A stretch of DNA of 64,000 bases from Cydia pomonella (GCF_033807575.1 NC_084727.1:6386001-6450000), one strand, 5' to 3'; numbered from the stretch's first letter, positions 23,898-38,800 are shown. Program-made: numbers and translations. Notes: generated from the letters alone by a model not told the origin.

Positions 23898-26800
23898 GCT
23901 TGTGCTATAATACAACTTCATTTTTCTTAGCATGTTACGTACCTAGGTCAGAAGTCTTATCTGTTTTTAATTGCTACTTAAATTAATTATATGTATTACT
24001 TTTAGAATAAGTACTTACTGTTGCTACTAGCCGCTAATGCTTACAATATGTTAATCTTATTATTTCCTCTACGAGACAGGCTATGCCTAGTGTGGAGGTC
24101 AGTATAACATGTAACACTTTTTAAACTTATATTTGTCAAATAAACAATTTGTATTTGTATTTGTATTTGCATAATTTAAACAATAATTGAAAAAATATGT
24201 TTTTACCGTATGTTCATTTTTATGTTCATTTTCAAAATAAATCAATGTGCTAAACTTCAAAAAACAAAACCTTAACTCCTCCGATATTCTTAGAAGTGAA
24301 GATTTTAATAGGAGTCCAATGAAATGTATGTATTTATTATAAAAATAAACTATAAAAGTACATTACGATACAAGTGCGATAAATAGGATAATCGCAACTC
24401 GTTGCTAATTCCCTATTCGCACATGTATCGTACCACGTTTTACAGTAAAGTACCTGGGCGACCGAGCATTGCTCGGTTATAACTATTTATTGTAATATGG
24501 TGGTGTATAGGTGATAATCTTATCTACATTTTTTTAATAAATTAAACTTGTCTAAAACAATAAAAATTATATATAAACTTGAACATATAAAAAAAAAGTT
24601 AGTCACCGGACGAGATTCGAACCCGTAACACTCGTTTAGCAGTCCGCGTCTTAACCCGCTGGACCAGACGGACAGTGACCGGCAATAAGAAATTAGCAAC
24701 CATATTCTGCGTCGAAAGAAAAACGCATGAAAACTCGAAAACACGCGTTTTCCCAAACATAAGACTAATCTAGATAGATTGTATACCCCCAAAAACCCCC
24801 ATATACCAAATTTCAGCGAAATCGTTAGAGCTGTTTCCGAGATCACAGAAATATATATATATATATATACAAGAATTGCTCGTTTAAAGGTATAAGATAT
24901 GGCCCTTTTTCGATATAATTACGTAATGTCCCAATTATTGCACTAGTGCGGTAAAGTAGCACCATATGTACCGTAAATAAATTTTTCCATTTTTTACATA
25001 CCTTTGACGAGTATAGAGGCTTCACTGGAATCATTGTCATCGTTGTCGCCATCTCCTGAGCGACTGTCCCACGACCCATTGTAGCTTCGACTGTCAGACG
25101 ACGTTTCTGTAAAAACACACGCTTAAACACACATGTACAATGAATAAATACCAGTGGCGGATCGTTCAAAGAACTCGATCCCCACCGGCTTGTCTAATGT
25201 CAGCCCGTTGAGTACTTTTGCAATCGGTTCATGGAGAAAAGGAAAGAAAAATTAGCTCCGGGTTCTCCACGAATATTTGTGACGCGCCGCCACTGATAAA
25301 TACGCAAATCTAAGAGAATTTGTAATAGAAGTGGATTGTCAAAGAAAACTTTGTAGCCACAGTAAATTTACTGCCATCTTTTGACACATAATTAAAACTT
25401 TTAGAACGCCATTTGGGTTTGATACTTATTCTTTCACTGATATATGTTAAATTTGTTAAATATCAAAAAGTGGCGCGATCTATTAGATCAAAGGCCAAAG
25501 GAATTTGATATTTAACAAATTTAACCCTTATGCAGGCCGCACCCATCTACAAGGTTTTCTAAAGTTGAAATTCTAATGGTGCGTATGTGGTCGATAAATC
25601 GTACTATGCCTGGAAAAGGGTTAACACATATAAGTGAAAGAATTAAGGATCAAAGTCCAATGGCGTTCTAAAAGTTTTAATCCTGTGTCCAAAGATGGCA
25701 GTAAATTTATGTGGCTACAGAGTTTTCTTTGACAATCCACTTCTATTTCAAATTATCTTTGGCAAAACTAAGCCCTGGCATCTCCTCTGTCTGTCGACGT
25801 CGTGCCACGATGTTCCAACAGATGGCGTTAGGAAGCTAGAACGCAATTTGATAGAAACCTACATCGCGCTTACAGAGTTTCTAATGTCAGTTACTATAAG
25901 TACAACTTCTGTCAGTTGACTTCGGTCTCCAGGCACAACACCCGCCTGGAGAGAGTACTCTCAATTGCCCCTCTCTCTAAATACCACACGTTAAAAAATT
26001 AAACAATTTCATGTTTATGGAGTTAACAGCTTGTACAGTCGAGTTTCATATATATGTATACATTCTGTCACCTTAATGCGATGGATTAAGTTGAAGAAAT
26101 ATACACCTTGTTTTTTTTATTTCCGTTAAATTCAAGGGAGCATTCCTGAGCTTAAATTAAGTAACTTTCTCAAAGACACCAGTATTCTAATTAACTCCAT
26201 TCCGGAGATAATCAATCATTTATTTTTATCTTATAAGGCCCTTACAAGCTTATACACTTGCCTTAGGGCCAGTTTACATATTAATTAGTGTTCAGTACGA
26301 GATCATACATTTGCTACTAAACGTAAGTACTATCTCGGACGATTGATGTTCAAAATGACGTTGATATGTCACAGTTTTCAATTGTTTCGTTGTTCAAATG
26401 TTTGGTTGAATTAAATGTAATGCCCGTATTACAACAATGCTATATGCAACATTTAATTACTTTTTATAAAAAATAAATAAAAAAAGATTTTTTTTTTCTG
26501 AAATTAACTATGCCATTTGATTTCCTTAAACGTACTTACCCATAGCCCGGAGTTAACGAAATTCAATAAAAACACGGTGTATACATATTTATGAACTCTG
26601 CTATAGCTCACGACAACAAAAACCTCACAAAAATTGCTTGTTTAAAGCATCGATTCATCGACTTACCGCTCGGCGCTCGGTCCATGAGCAGTCCTTGCGC
26701 GACCAGGGAGGGCGTCGGGGTGTGCGCCACGCGGTACGCCCGCGTGGACGGGGCTGTGCTTATGTTGCTCGACGTTATAACTGCTAGGGTGCATTCCTGT

Positions 26801-29800
26801 ACAAAACGGACAAACGAAATAAGGGAAGATTCGATTACATTTTATCAAAGAGAATTTGAAATAGAGGTGTATTGTCGAAGGAAACTTTGTAGCCACATTT
26901 ATTTGCACACCTTTGAGATTCACTTTGTAGCCTCTATTTCAAATTCTCTTTGAATTTATATAAGCTTACACATAAGCCACCTACCGAGACCCAGAAGCAA
27001 TACTTTCTGAATTTTGAACTTTCCGTTACTCTATAAATGTTAAAAATAGATTTGGAATCATCAGCTCGCGTTGACCCGGCATTTTGCCACGGCTCATGGG
27101 AGCCTGGGGTCCGCTTGGCAACTCATCCCAAGGATTGGCAGGCAGGCACCAGTTTTTACGAAAGCGACGGTCAGAACCTTTCAACTCAGAGGGCTAACTA
27201 GGCGTTATTGGGATTAGTCCGGTTTCGTCACGATGTTTTCCTTCACCGAGAAGCGTGGTAAATATGAAATAATGTTTCGTAAAACTCATTTGTACGAGCC
27301 GGGGTTTGAACCTGCGACCTCCGGATTGCAAGTCGCACGCTCTTACCGCTAGGCCACCAGCGCTTTTATATGTTTAAATATATTTTGGAATATGTATTAA
27401 AATTTGTGTACGGAGTCTCAGGAGGTTAACTTCAGTTACATATAAATAAATTCGTCTTACAGGAAAACAACTAATCGACGATTCTTATCTTAAATATGAA
27501 AAGGGTGAAAGCAGGTAATGAGACAAAAAATAGGGTTTATTAGTTTTTGTTGTTTAGGCTAAACTTCGCCTCCCCATAAAGATAACCAATAGCCGGTCCA
27601 CACAGAGCGAGCATACGCGCGAGGCAATTTCCTCACGCACAAACTGGCCAGTGTAGACGTACCTCGGCCGCTGCGGCGCGCGTTTTCCTCGCCTAAACGC
27701 GCCGCCTCGACCGAGACACGTCTACACTGGCCGGTATGTGCGCGAGGAAATTGCCTCGCGCGTATGTTCGCTCTGTGTGGACCTGCCTAATTAGGATGCA
27801 TGTAGGATTCCTTACCTTAGTTTGCAAATGCCGACCGTCACAAAGACAATGGACGACATTAAACTTCACCTGAGCTAACCTTTTCTTTCGTCACCCACTT
27901 TTTTTAAATGTCATACTATTGGTCATCACTTTTGTGTTATCGCCTCACCGCCTGCAAGACGTTTAAAAGATTTTCGCCCTTAAGGTGGTTCACCGCGAAT
28001 GTCCCTGATTATACCTTACAGCATTTTTACTAAGGTACGACTTTGCAAAAACTCAAAAACTGCTTAATCGATCCTATTCGTTACAGTTTCAATTTCTTGA
28101 CTAAGCCCTATAAATGGATTTGCTATTCTGCCCACAAAATCGAGTTGACGAATGTACTATTAATCAACAATGTACTTACATCGTCCATATCGACCGCACA
28201 AGAATGTCCAACGGTAGTGAGCAGGGTGACTTGGTGCGGCCGCGGCGGCGCGAGCGGCGCGGCGTACAGGTGCCTCTCGAGAGGCGTCTCGCGGAGACCG
28301 ACGAAGTACACCAAGCTGCGGGTCTCGTCTACCTGTGGCAATGATTATATGTAGACATCGACCATACCTCTTCGTCCTCGCGTTGTCCCGGCATTTTGCC
28401 ACGGCTCATGGGAGCCTGGGGTCCGCTTGACAACTAATCCCAAGATTTGGCGTAGGCACTAGTTTTTACGAAAGCGACTGCCATCTGACCTTCCAACCCA
28501 GAGGGTAAACTAGGCCTTGTTAGGATTAGTCCGGTTTCCTCACGATGTTTTCCTTCACCGAAAAGCGACTGGTAAATATCAAATGATATTTCGTACATAA
28601 GTTCCGAAAAACTCATTGGTACGAGCCGGGGTTTGAACCCCCTCCGGATTGCAAGTCCCATGCTCTTACCGCTAGGCCACCAGCGCTCATACCGTCAATG
28701 ATATATACAATATGCAAAAAAAAAACAAAATTAATTCTGTTCTGTGACGGTAATAGTTACTTGTTTTATAAGGGGACAATGTTTTTGTTTAACCCCTCGT
28801 GCTAATATTGATACCCGAGCAAGCGGAATATTCTTGAGCGTTGCGAGGGTTTCAAGGCACGAGGGTTAAACAAACTTTGCCTCCGAGTGAAACACAACAT
28901 TTTTTACCACACCAACGCGAGGAAAATAAAAACTATGAAATACCAAAAAAAAAAACAATTCAAATCCAAATGAACGTAATTAAATATTTATCATCCAAAG
29001 TCATCATTTTAAAGTCAATTCTACCAGCTAACATAAGGAAACGACTCAAAATTTGCATCTGATTACTTTGCCACACATGTAGGCCTTTACCAGTTGGTGT
29101 GGTGAAAAATTACATTTTACATTTAGATACGCTGTTTTGCCGTAACAGAGCAGAATTCAAGCAACGAACCAATATAAACATATATACAAGGTGCCCACGA
29201 GGAACCCGAGAGATTTTAACCACGCATTTCTAAGTTCAAACAAGGAAAAAATGTCACATTAGTTTTGGTCAATTTCACACAAAAAAATTTTTTTAAAAAC
29301 TATCTAAAAAACAATTTGACCTTTTTTTTGTAAAACCTACTTTTTGCAAAGTGTTACTTGTCACTATGGAAGGTAGAGGCAAGAAACAGAAACTCCTTAG
29401 ACAGAATTGTTGCAAAAGTATCCAGCTGTCAGTTATAAATAATAGTTTCAAATATCTATAATATATATAAATATATTATTGACGGAGTGAAGTGCGCTGT
29501 CTATATGATTAGATTTTTATCTCAAGTATTCTAGGTATTGTAGCGCCACCTATCTTTGGTCTTTTGTCGGACACTTTTTGATATATGGAGATTTTGTTCC
29601 TTGCCTCTACCTTCCGTACTTGTCACTTTTTGACAGCTATCAATAAGGATATTTGGAGTAGGTCCCATCATAAAGGCGTTTTGCACTAAGTTAATTTTTT
29701 TTCTGTAAGTGGCTTTATCCCTGAAAATAGGCGAATTCTCGAAGGGGGCCTCAACCCTACCAAGACACAAGTTTGCGCGTTTACCGCAAAAAAGTTAGTT

Positions 29801-32800
29801 TGTCGTATCACCTCGTTTTGAGAGCACTCCCCTGACAGCCACACCCGGTATCGGAATCCTTGGCGTCGACATCTCGAGTGAAGTCCAGTTCCGCGGCCAT
29901 CTAGAGGTAAGGCTAAATTAGCCTCAAAAAAGCTCGGTGTGCTCAACAGATCGAGACAGTATTTCACACCGGCCCAACGCCTACAGCTTTATAAGGCGCA
30001 GGTGCGCCCGCACATGGAATACTGTTCTCATCTATGGGCAGGGGCACCCCAGTACCAGCTTCTCCCTCTGGACCGCATCCAACGAAGAGCGACTCGAATC
30101 GTCGACTGCCAGTGTATTTCGGATCGGCTTGACTCCTTGGCGCTGCGTAGAGATGTGGCCTCGCTCTGCATTTTCTATCGCATGTACAAAAGGGGGTTCT
30201 CCGAGGAATTGTTCGGATTAATCCCTGCCGCTTCTTTTCGCCATCACCCTACGCGACAACATTTCCATCCTCACCACTTAGATGGTTGGCAGTCCTCAAC
30301 TGTGCGTTTTTCCAGGAACTTTCTGCCTCGCACTGCTAAACTGTGGAATTTCCGGACCGATACGACCTTCAAACCTTCAAGAAAAGAGCGTACTCCCATC
30401 TTAAATGCCGGCAACGCACTTACAACCCCTCTGGTGTTGCAGGTGTCCATGGGCGGCGGTAATCGCTTACCATCAGGTGATCCGTCTGCTCGTTTGCCTC
30501 CTCTACCATAAAAAAAAGGGGGTAGGGGTCGAAAAGTTGCCGAAAATACCTCGCGTGATTTGTGCTCAAGCCCTCGGCCAACCGGCCTGCTCTGTGTTAC
30601 TCTAGTATTATTTGGCGTATCTTCTCGCTATTGTGGCGCCACCTATTTAAGAGCAATTCCTAGCTGAGCAACTTTTCAAATCTCGAATTTTTGAAGCTAT
30701 GTTTCTGTCGCGCTGCGGTGGGCGGGAGCGGGAGCTATCTAAGTGTGAGTGCGCGCACACAGATACGAGACGCGAGCGCCCGCTCATTGCGCGCCGGCCG
30801 GAATTCATCCTGCGCTGCCCGACACAAGTTGTTTTTGATGTTATCACATAATATTGTTTTTAATTATTATTTTAACGACAAGTTTGGCCTAGTGGGTAGT
30901 GACCCTGCCTACGAAGCTGATGGTCCCGGGTTCAAATCCTGGTAAGGGCATTTATCCGTGTGATGAGCATGGATATTTGTTCCTGAGTCATGGGTGTTTT
31001 CTGTTTATTTAAGTATTTATATATTATATATATCGTTGTCTAAGTACCCTCAACACAAGCCTTATTGAGCTTACTGTGGTACTTGTCAATTTGAGTAATA
31101 ATGTCCTATAATATTTATTTATATTGATTATTTATTTATTATATTATACTGTATCTAGTAATTAATTCAGATAAAGACTACGAAAAAGAATGAGGTCCTT
31201 GCTTCGGTCGTCGTACCTATCCGTGACAATAAGTTGGGTGTGATCATGGTGTGTTGGGAAATTTTGTAAGTAGGTATGGTTAACCTACAATCTAAATAGT
31301 AGTAGTAGTACGATGGGGCTAAACTTGTGCCGTCTTATTGAAGAACGTATCGCAATGACAATCTGGGTAAGGTATGTTGGGATAATGCCGGACAATTTGG
31401 GGACCAATTGAGAGAACTCGCGATTTTTTTTTTCTAGATCGTGTCAGATTCTTGAAGTACAGAGCAAATCGTTAAATAATAACCGTAGATTCAGCCTAAA
31501 TTTTGGTAATCTTCAATATATAAAGGTTTTAGTTTTGTACACGTGTAAAGATGAAACATACTTTTTTTAGGGTAACGAGTGTTTTGCCATCAAGGGGTAA
31601 CATCGGATGGTGAATAAAACTTTGGTTTGGTACTAAAATAAAAAATTGGTTTAAATGGAAAGAGAATAAGGTATCACAAAGAAATAGGTCCGGAGTTTAG
31701 CCTTCTCCTACGTATATAAATTGCAGCCAACAATACAAATTTAAAAGTTGTCAGCGAATGTTCTATTTTTCGTATTTTTGTATACGATCTTAACCCTGAT
31801 ACAAACATTTGGTAAAATTGTGGCTCTCAAACTTTGATACTTATGTCATAAGGCAATTTGATAAGTAAACAATGTGCTAACAATTGCGATTTTGACGGTA
31901 AAATATTGCAATTATATATATAGTTGATATACAATTTTTTTTTGGATAAAATATATAGGAAAAGAGAGCCCTCTTGAAACATTTTAAGGAAACTAATTTC
32001 GAAGTGCTATCTCTATTTTGTATCCGAAACTAACTATATATGTGTGCGTTCACATCTACGTATGCATCCGTATGTGTAGGTACTTTCATACTACATAATA
32101 TTAGGTCTACTTCGGCGGTATACATGTTAGTTTTTTGTTTGATTTCTTGTAACTTTCATAGTTTTTCTGTTTACAAGATATTAAACAAAATACTAACTTG
32201 TAAGCCACCCAAGTAGACCTAATGTTATATAGAAAGATTTTAAAAAGAATGGAATAAAGAAAACAATACAAAAGTAAACAGAAACATAAGCACAGGTAAA
32301 CAACATGCGGTCTAATCGCTAAAACGCAATCTCCAGGCAACCTTTGGGCAGCGGAAATTAAAAAAATTACATTGTCAGTAAGTAGGTGTACATACACATA
32401 CATACAAAATAGACTACCTAAATCTTTTCCTTTTGATTTACCGTCGCGTTGGTACTGGATAATAATAAGGGTACGAAAGTGTGATCAAGAAAACAATAAA
32501 TGTGATAATTAAGTAGGTAAATTGAAGAAAATTTAAAATTTGACCTACACTGCTGTTTTTTAAATGGGTAAAGATCGTATTGTTTCTTTCCGATCTTTAC
32601 CTGGAAGGGTCAAAATTGGATATTGGTCTACAGCAATCCTAGGTCTGTTTTTGATTGGATTGTTTTATAAATAAACATCTAAAACGAAATTATACATTAA
32701 CACAATTACAAAAACAAACACATTTTCATCACAATACACAAAATTAATTACAGGGCCTGGACCCGGGTATGTCCTAAAACTACGTCAAAAAGAGAGGTAT

Positions 32801-35800
32801 GGGCACTGTGAATGTCATCTCGCCTTGTGTGGTGGGGCACAGCACAGCGGATGTCATTCCAGATCTAGAGCAGAGCCCAACTGGGGAAGTACCTCCACCT
32901 TACAGAAAACCGCAGCCAAATAACACGAGACCCTACTCATAGTGTTGTGTTCCTGCCGGTGAGTAAGGTTGCCAGAGCTCAACGAGGGGCGGGGGGTTAG
33001 GGTCGGCAACGCGCATGTAACTTCTCTGGAGTTGCAGGCGTACATAGGCTACGGATACTGCTTACCATCAGGCGGGCCGTATGCTTGTTTGCCACCGACG
33101 TAGTATTAAAAAAAAGGGCGAAGATCGGATACACGAAATTTACCTTGCTCTATGTGATTGCGCATAGCACAAGCCCGATATCCCTGAGTGGCGCTGGGAC
33201 ACTGGCAGTCGAGGCAATGAAATGGCATCTTACACAATGTTGCCAACATTAAAAAAGAAAGCCAAATTAGGGAGAAATGAATTTGCTACGTTCTTCACCC
33301 ACATCCGGTATTATCCCAACATACCTTAATCGTTGAACCGCCGCATTTCAAAATGGCCCTTATTTTGATATCGGCTAGCCGTAATGTACCTAAATTTGCT
33401 ATCTAGTGGTTTACTTGTGACGCACAAGTGTGAGCAATGCAAGACAATCAAATTGTTAATGGGTACTTATGATGTTTTAATCACAATAAGCAGGTTGTAC
33501 CTATTATCCTACTTAGCTTTGTTTACAGGCCTTTAATAGTAAACATAACTAAACATAAGCACTACATGACCTGCAATGTAAAAAGTACAAAAAAACGGTT
33601 TGAAGTGACAGACCATTACGGGTACATTTTAGAATAGAATAGAATATAAATCTTTATTACGAAACCATGGTACATAATAGTTGTTACATTAAAGAGTGTG
33701 AAAACACATGGCACCCTTTTCTTAGAACTACGTGGTATTTTGGTTATATTACGGCGATCGACTGTTGGTTGTTGGTGTATTTCTCATTTTAACCATTAAC
33801 ATGTTATGCCCATTACTATGCCTTCTGTGTACGTATATTTAGAAACTGTCTCCGCCTCTAATTCGTGCGATAAGGACAACTGCAGCTCGGACTAAAATTC
33901 ACACGCAAAAAACTCAAAAATCGAGGTTTCGCTCTCGACTGTTTCCTCCTCCAAAACGCAATCAATCTTTATGAAATTTTGGAAACTGCAAGAGGAAGAA
34001 ATAATCTATGCCGCTATGTTTTGATTTTTTGGATATTTTTTGTCATATTTGTATACTGTGCCTTTTTTTACAGCCAATTCAATTGAGCCGTTTTTGCGAT
34101 TTTCGAGGCGCTGTATCTTTCTTCAAAATTAAATAATCCAAAAAAGCAAAACATAGCGGCACAGATATTGATGATATTGATCTTATTTGAAAAAATCACT
34201 GCTCTAGGTTGAAAATCCAGGGAGGAATCAGTCGAGAGCGTTTGTATGGATAAATCGCAACTAGGAATTCCTCTTAACGCCTTTTGAGAGACACTTTTTC
34301 ATACACATTTTTTTTTCTTACCTCTACGCTCCATATACTATAGTTCGTTTTTTTTGCATTAGAAATAAGGTAAACAATCTTGAAATGCCTTTTCATTAAA
34401 ACACGCTTTGTTAAAATCAGTAATTACGAGTATTATGAAAGGAAAAGAATGTCAATAATTGTATATGATTTATAATTGTGGCATATTTTTCAAGTGTTTT
34501 TCAATGAAATGACACGTCAAAATCGCTATAAAAAAAAACAAAGTATATCACGTCTAAAAATTTCGATACGGACAGTGCCAAAAATATGTATACACTACCT
34601 ATACGGGTATATGGGATACAGTATATGGGAAATAAGGACGTGTATACATATTTTTGACACTTTGTCCGTATCGATATTTTCAGACATGACTGCACGAATC
34701 TCTCAACAAAAAGCCAAGTACTTACCCATATTTTCCTGCCAAGGACCTCCCACTCGCCAGCGGTGATGGGTTCCTTGCTAATAATATTCGGTCCGATTGC
34801 TAGGTTCTCTTCTTCAGTTATCATTTCCATTACGCCTGTAAAGATGGTGGAATCTTTAGTTACGTTTAATATTGAATAATATTTTTTTAACCATAAATGC
34901 AGTTATTAGCGCGTGGACCCGCACACTGAACGAGCGTCGCGCGAGGAAATTTCGCCGAGGCACGTCTACATTGACCGTTTTGTGTGTGAGGAAATTGCCT
35001 CGCGCGTATGCTCGCTATGTGGATCCGCCTATTCTCATGAAAAAATAACTAATTTGACAATTATACTCTGTATCTTTAGGTATTTAAACAAAAGTAAACA
35101 AACAATTTGTACATTTTAGGGTAGTTATAACATTTATTGGTTAACCAACCAAATACAAAACCGCCTGGATCTGTGACTGAACGACCTGACTTCAACCTAC
35201 GATCATGACATCATGTAATGTTTTCAATTTCATCTACCCTCAACTGGCTTAAGGAGCCACTTGAGGGTAGATTTTGTTTACTTCTATTTAACGCATTCAC
35301 TGCCAGGGGGCGTCGCCTAGGAACAAACTTGTATGACGGTGAACGCATATATGCGTCGATGGCAGTGAATGCGTTAAATACCTCAAGAAACAAGAGTGTA
35401 GTCAATCAGTCAGTAACTTATTAAACCTTTGACCAAAGACGACAAATGACGTACGCGGGCACAGCCCATTATCAACCTTCGTGCATTCCGACAAGGTTCA
35501 CGACAAAACAAAAATTCAGTGGCAATAATCTGGATGCATAATACAGTCAAAGAATTTAATATCCGTACCATATCGTGTGGCGCCTTTTCTGTGCCAAGAC
35601 ACATGGCGTATTAATTTAAAAAAATGTTTTTATTAAATTAAGTTTGCATGTTTTTATTTTACACTTTTCTTTTTTGTTTGTTTTGATGCTAATGCCATGT
35701 ATGTTGTGGGTATGAATAAAGAATGTATCTATCTATCTATCTATCGTACCTGGTCACAGTGACAATTATGAAAGTCGCTAGGGACCTCATACCATTGTCA

Positions 35801-38800
35801 CCGTGACAAGGTACGAAATGGTTCCGGCGGTCCTCTTGCTATCCTATCCTCAGTCTAAATATATAAATATAAATAATAGTACATTATTGCAGAGGCCGGG
35901 AATGGGCAGTTCGTGGATGAGTTTCGATTCGCTTCGCGTCGTCCGACAAAGAAGACGAATCCACGAATTGCTGTTCCTGCCGAGGCATATATAGTGCTTA
36001 AATGTAAAAGTGTGCTGTAAATCATGTAAAATAAGCATAACTTAAGCATCAACCAGCACTCAAATCGAACCTTCACATCAAAAACAATATCCCTCTTTCA
36101 TTATTTTTAAACAGTGTTAGGTACAACTTATTCTGCCATTCAATATTCGTTCCAGGGATCGGAACCGGTTTTTTTGAAAAACTTTGAAATAAACATATAT
36201 TTCGGTTTATTTTATACTCCAAATATAATCTTCGAAACCCAGCGAAGGCCGAAGGCCGAGCTCCGCGTAGGGCCGAAGGCCCGGAGCGTCCCATTGGATC
36301 GCCCAAGCACGCGAGGCCGAAGGCCGAGCTGCGAGAGTGCGGCCCAAAGCGAAAGTACAACCGCATTACCTTTCCCCTTTGGAAAACAAATATTCTTTAT
36401 ACTAAAAATAGCGGCAGTACATTTATAGAGCGAACCGGTTACAAGTTAACTGTCTTAATAAGCGAAGCGGCGGGCCGAAGGCTCGACGCTGAGCTTCGAA
36501 ACCCAGCGAAGGCCGAAGGCCGAGCTGCGAGAGTGCGGCCCAAAGCGGAAGTACAACCGCATTAACTTTCCCCTTTGGAAAACAAATCTTCGCGTCGAGG
36601 CTATCGAAGGCCGAGCTCCGCGTAGGGCCGAAGGCCCGAAGCGTCCCCTTCGAGGCTCGCCAGCCGGGAAGTTGGACCTTAAACACGACCCAATAGTAAA
36701 AGTGTCTTAAGCCCGTGTGCCGTAGGCCCGACGTGAGCTTGTCAAGACACTTTTACTATTGGGTCGTGTTTAAGCTCCAACTTCCCTTCGACTCCCAAAG
36801 TAATTATATTGCGAAGGCCGAAGGCCGAGCTGCGAGAGTGCGTGCTCGCACGCGGACCATTCTTTGCAAGCAAAAGTACAACTGCTTTACCTTTTCCCTT
36901 TGGAAAACACAAACTTTTACACCTGAACAACAGCAACAACAACAAACACTACAACAACAACATAAACAACAGTACCAACTACAAAACAACAGTACCACGC
37001 ACACCAGTACCAAGCAAAACTCTAACTGCTTTACCTTTTCCCTTTGGAAAACAAACTTTTACACCTAAACAACAGCACCAACTACAACAACTCATTAACA
37101 ACAACATAAACAACATGACAAACAACAAAACAACAAACTACACGATATTATTAGATTGCCCAATTAGAAATGAAATAATTAATAAAGAACGAAAAAATAC
37201 CGTTTTCGTTCCCATACAAAAATACCGGTTTTCGATTCCTGATTCGTTCATTCAATATAATCGTGCAATATAAGCTGTAAGTGCACGCATGAGATCCATA
37301 AAAAAATATAAGTCATAAAGCTCAATAAAGCTTGTGTTGTCTAGACGACGATATACATAATAATTAGATATAGTTATATACTTTAATATATTGAAAACAT
37401 CCATAATACAGGAACGAATATCAGTAATCAACACACAAATATATCGTCATACAGTCTGCCTCAAGTTTTTTTTTTTTTTAATTTAATTTAATTTAATTCA
37501 TAAACAAACTTGTACAAAAGAATTCTTAAAAAACTAATTTCATAAGCAAAAACTTGTACAAAAGGATTCTTAAAAGTTATTTACACAATGACAGGCATAT
37601 ACTTACTTCTCACTCTCTCTGGCGGTCCTCTCGCTATCCTACACGTGCAAGTGCCCAGTCTGCTCAGAACCCCATATAAACCGGATCGTGCCCGGTTCTA
37701 GTGTAGGTAGGAAGTGGAGTATGTCGTGCACGTTGATCCATATGTCACTGGTTACTGGTAGATGACTGACAGGGACAGTAAACTTACTTCTCACTCGCTC
37801 TGGCGGTCCTCTTGCTATCCTACACGTGATGAGGTAAAGGTGCAAATGCCCGGTCTGCTCAGAACCCCATATAAACCGGATTGTGCCCGGTTCTAGTGAG
37901 GGTAGAAAGTGGAGTATGTCGTGCACGTTGATCCACACGTCCGGCGCTGTCTCTTGGACTAGGATTTGTATTGGCTGGAACAAGGGAATTTTTTAAGTTA
38001 TTTTGTACAGTCGCGGACAGTTTTAAATGATTCACGGTTAGTTTCACTAGATTTAAATCGACCGGGATATGAAAAATGGATGGTTATTGGGGATGGTTTG
38101 TTTGTGTAAAAAACCATTGATATACGAATTAAACACGCGTAGTGACACTGTGAGTGTAGTGTGCTCGGATAGACCAAAAAGTGTGGACGCGCCCAGTGGT
38201 AACGTTGAGAGCGAACGCAGCCGACGTGCACGGATGAGGGTAGACCATGCGCGGTCGACACAATGTGGACACCCACCCGCTATCTACAGTACCCATGGAC
38301 AAGAGGCATGTAACTGCGTCGCAATATCGGGAGATCAAAAATAATATAAAAGGTAATCACGTTTTATATCCCGGTCGATTTAAGTCTAGTGGATCCCCAC
38401 TATTTTTGTTACACCTCTAGTTCGCATATCATTTTCATCTAACCATAGACAATGACTATGAAAAGTACAGATGGCGCTGATCAGTTTTTGTTACGGTACA
38501 TCTCTCTGACACAATAAAATTTCATTTAGTACGTACTATCACAGTTCATGAGATACCGCCTGGTGACAGACGGATGGACAGCGGAGTCTTAGTAATAGGG
38601 TCCCGTTTAGGTAAGGGAACGGAACCTTAAAAAACCGGCCAAGTGCTAGTCGAACTCGCGCACCGAGGGTTCCGTACAAACCTGTAGGTATATATTATTA
38701 TATGATGTAACTAAAAATTTACGGTTTTCGCAATGTTTCCTTTATCTGTGCTATAAGACGTTACTTAGTATGTACCAAATTTCAAGATTCTGAGTTCACG

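Larger units (their letters stand above)
31370..33326. mobile_element. TA-flanked element with 22-24-bp inverted ends, ~1.96 kb
   Basis: TA/AGGTATGTTGGGATAATGCC at the left and GGTATTATCCCAACATACCT/TA at the right. No transposase frame seen. A family T tail (32793) sits inside, as does a smaller inverted repeat at 32093-32230. Tc1/mariner affinity is inferred only from TA. Confidence 0.65.

Noticed and set aside
24520..24846. 108-codon minus frame, repeated at 1428 and 46518
   Set aside because: The same SINE S2 body read in one frame; it contains the tRNA-like head and is not coding.
36742..37273. Several Gln/Asn/Thr-rich frames with FPFGK repeats
   Set aside because: Arise from repeated blocks and CAA/AAC runs inside the hAT-like element; no conserved domain.
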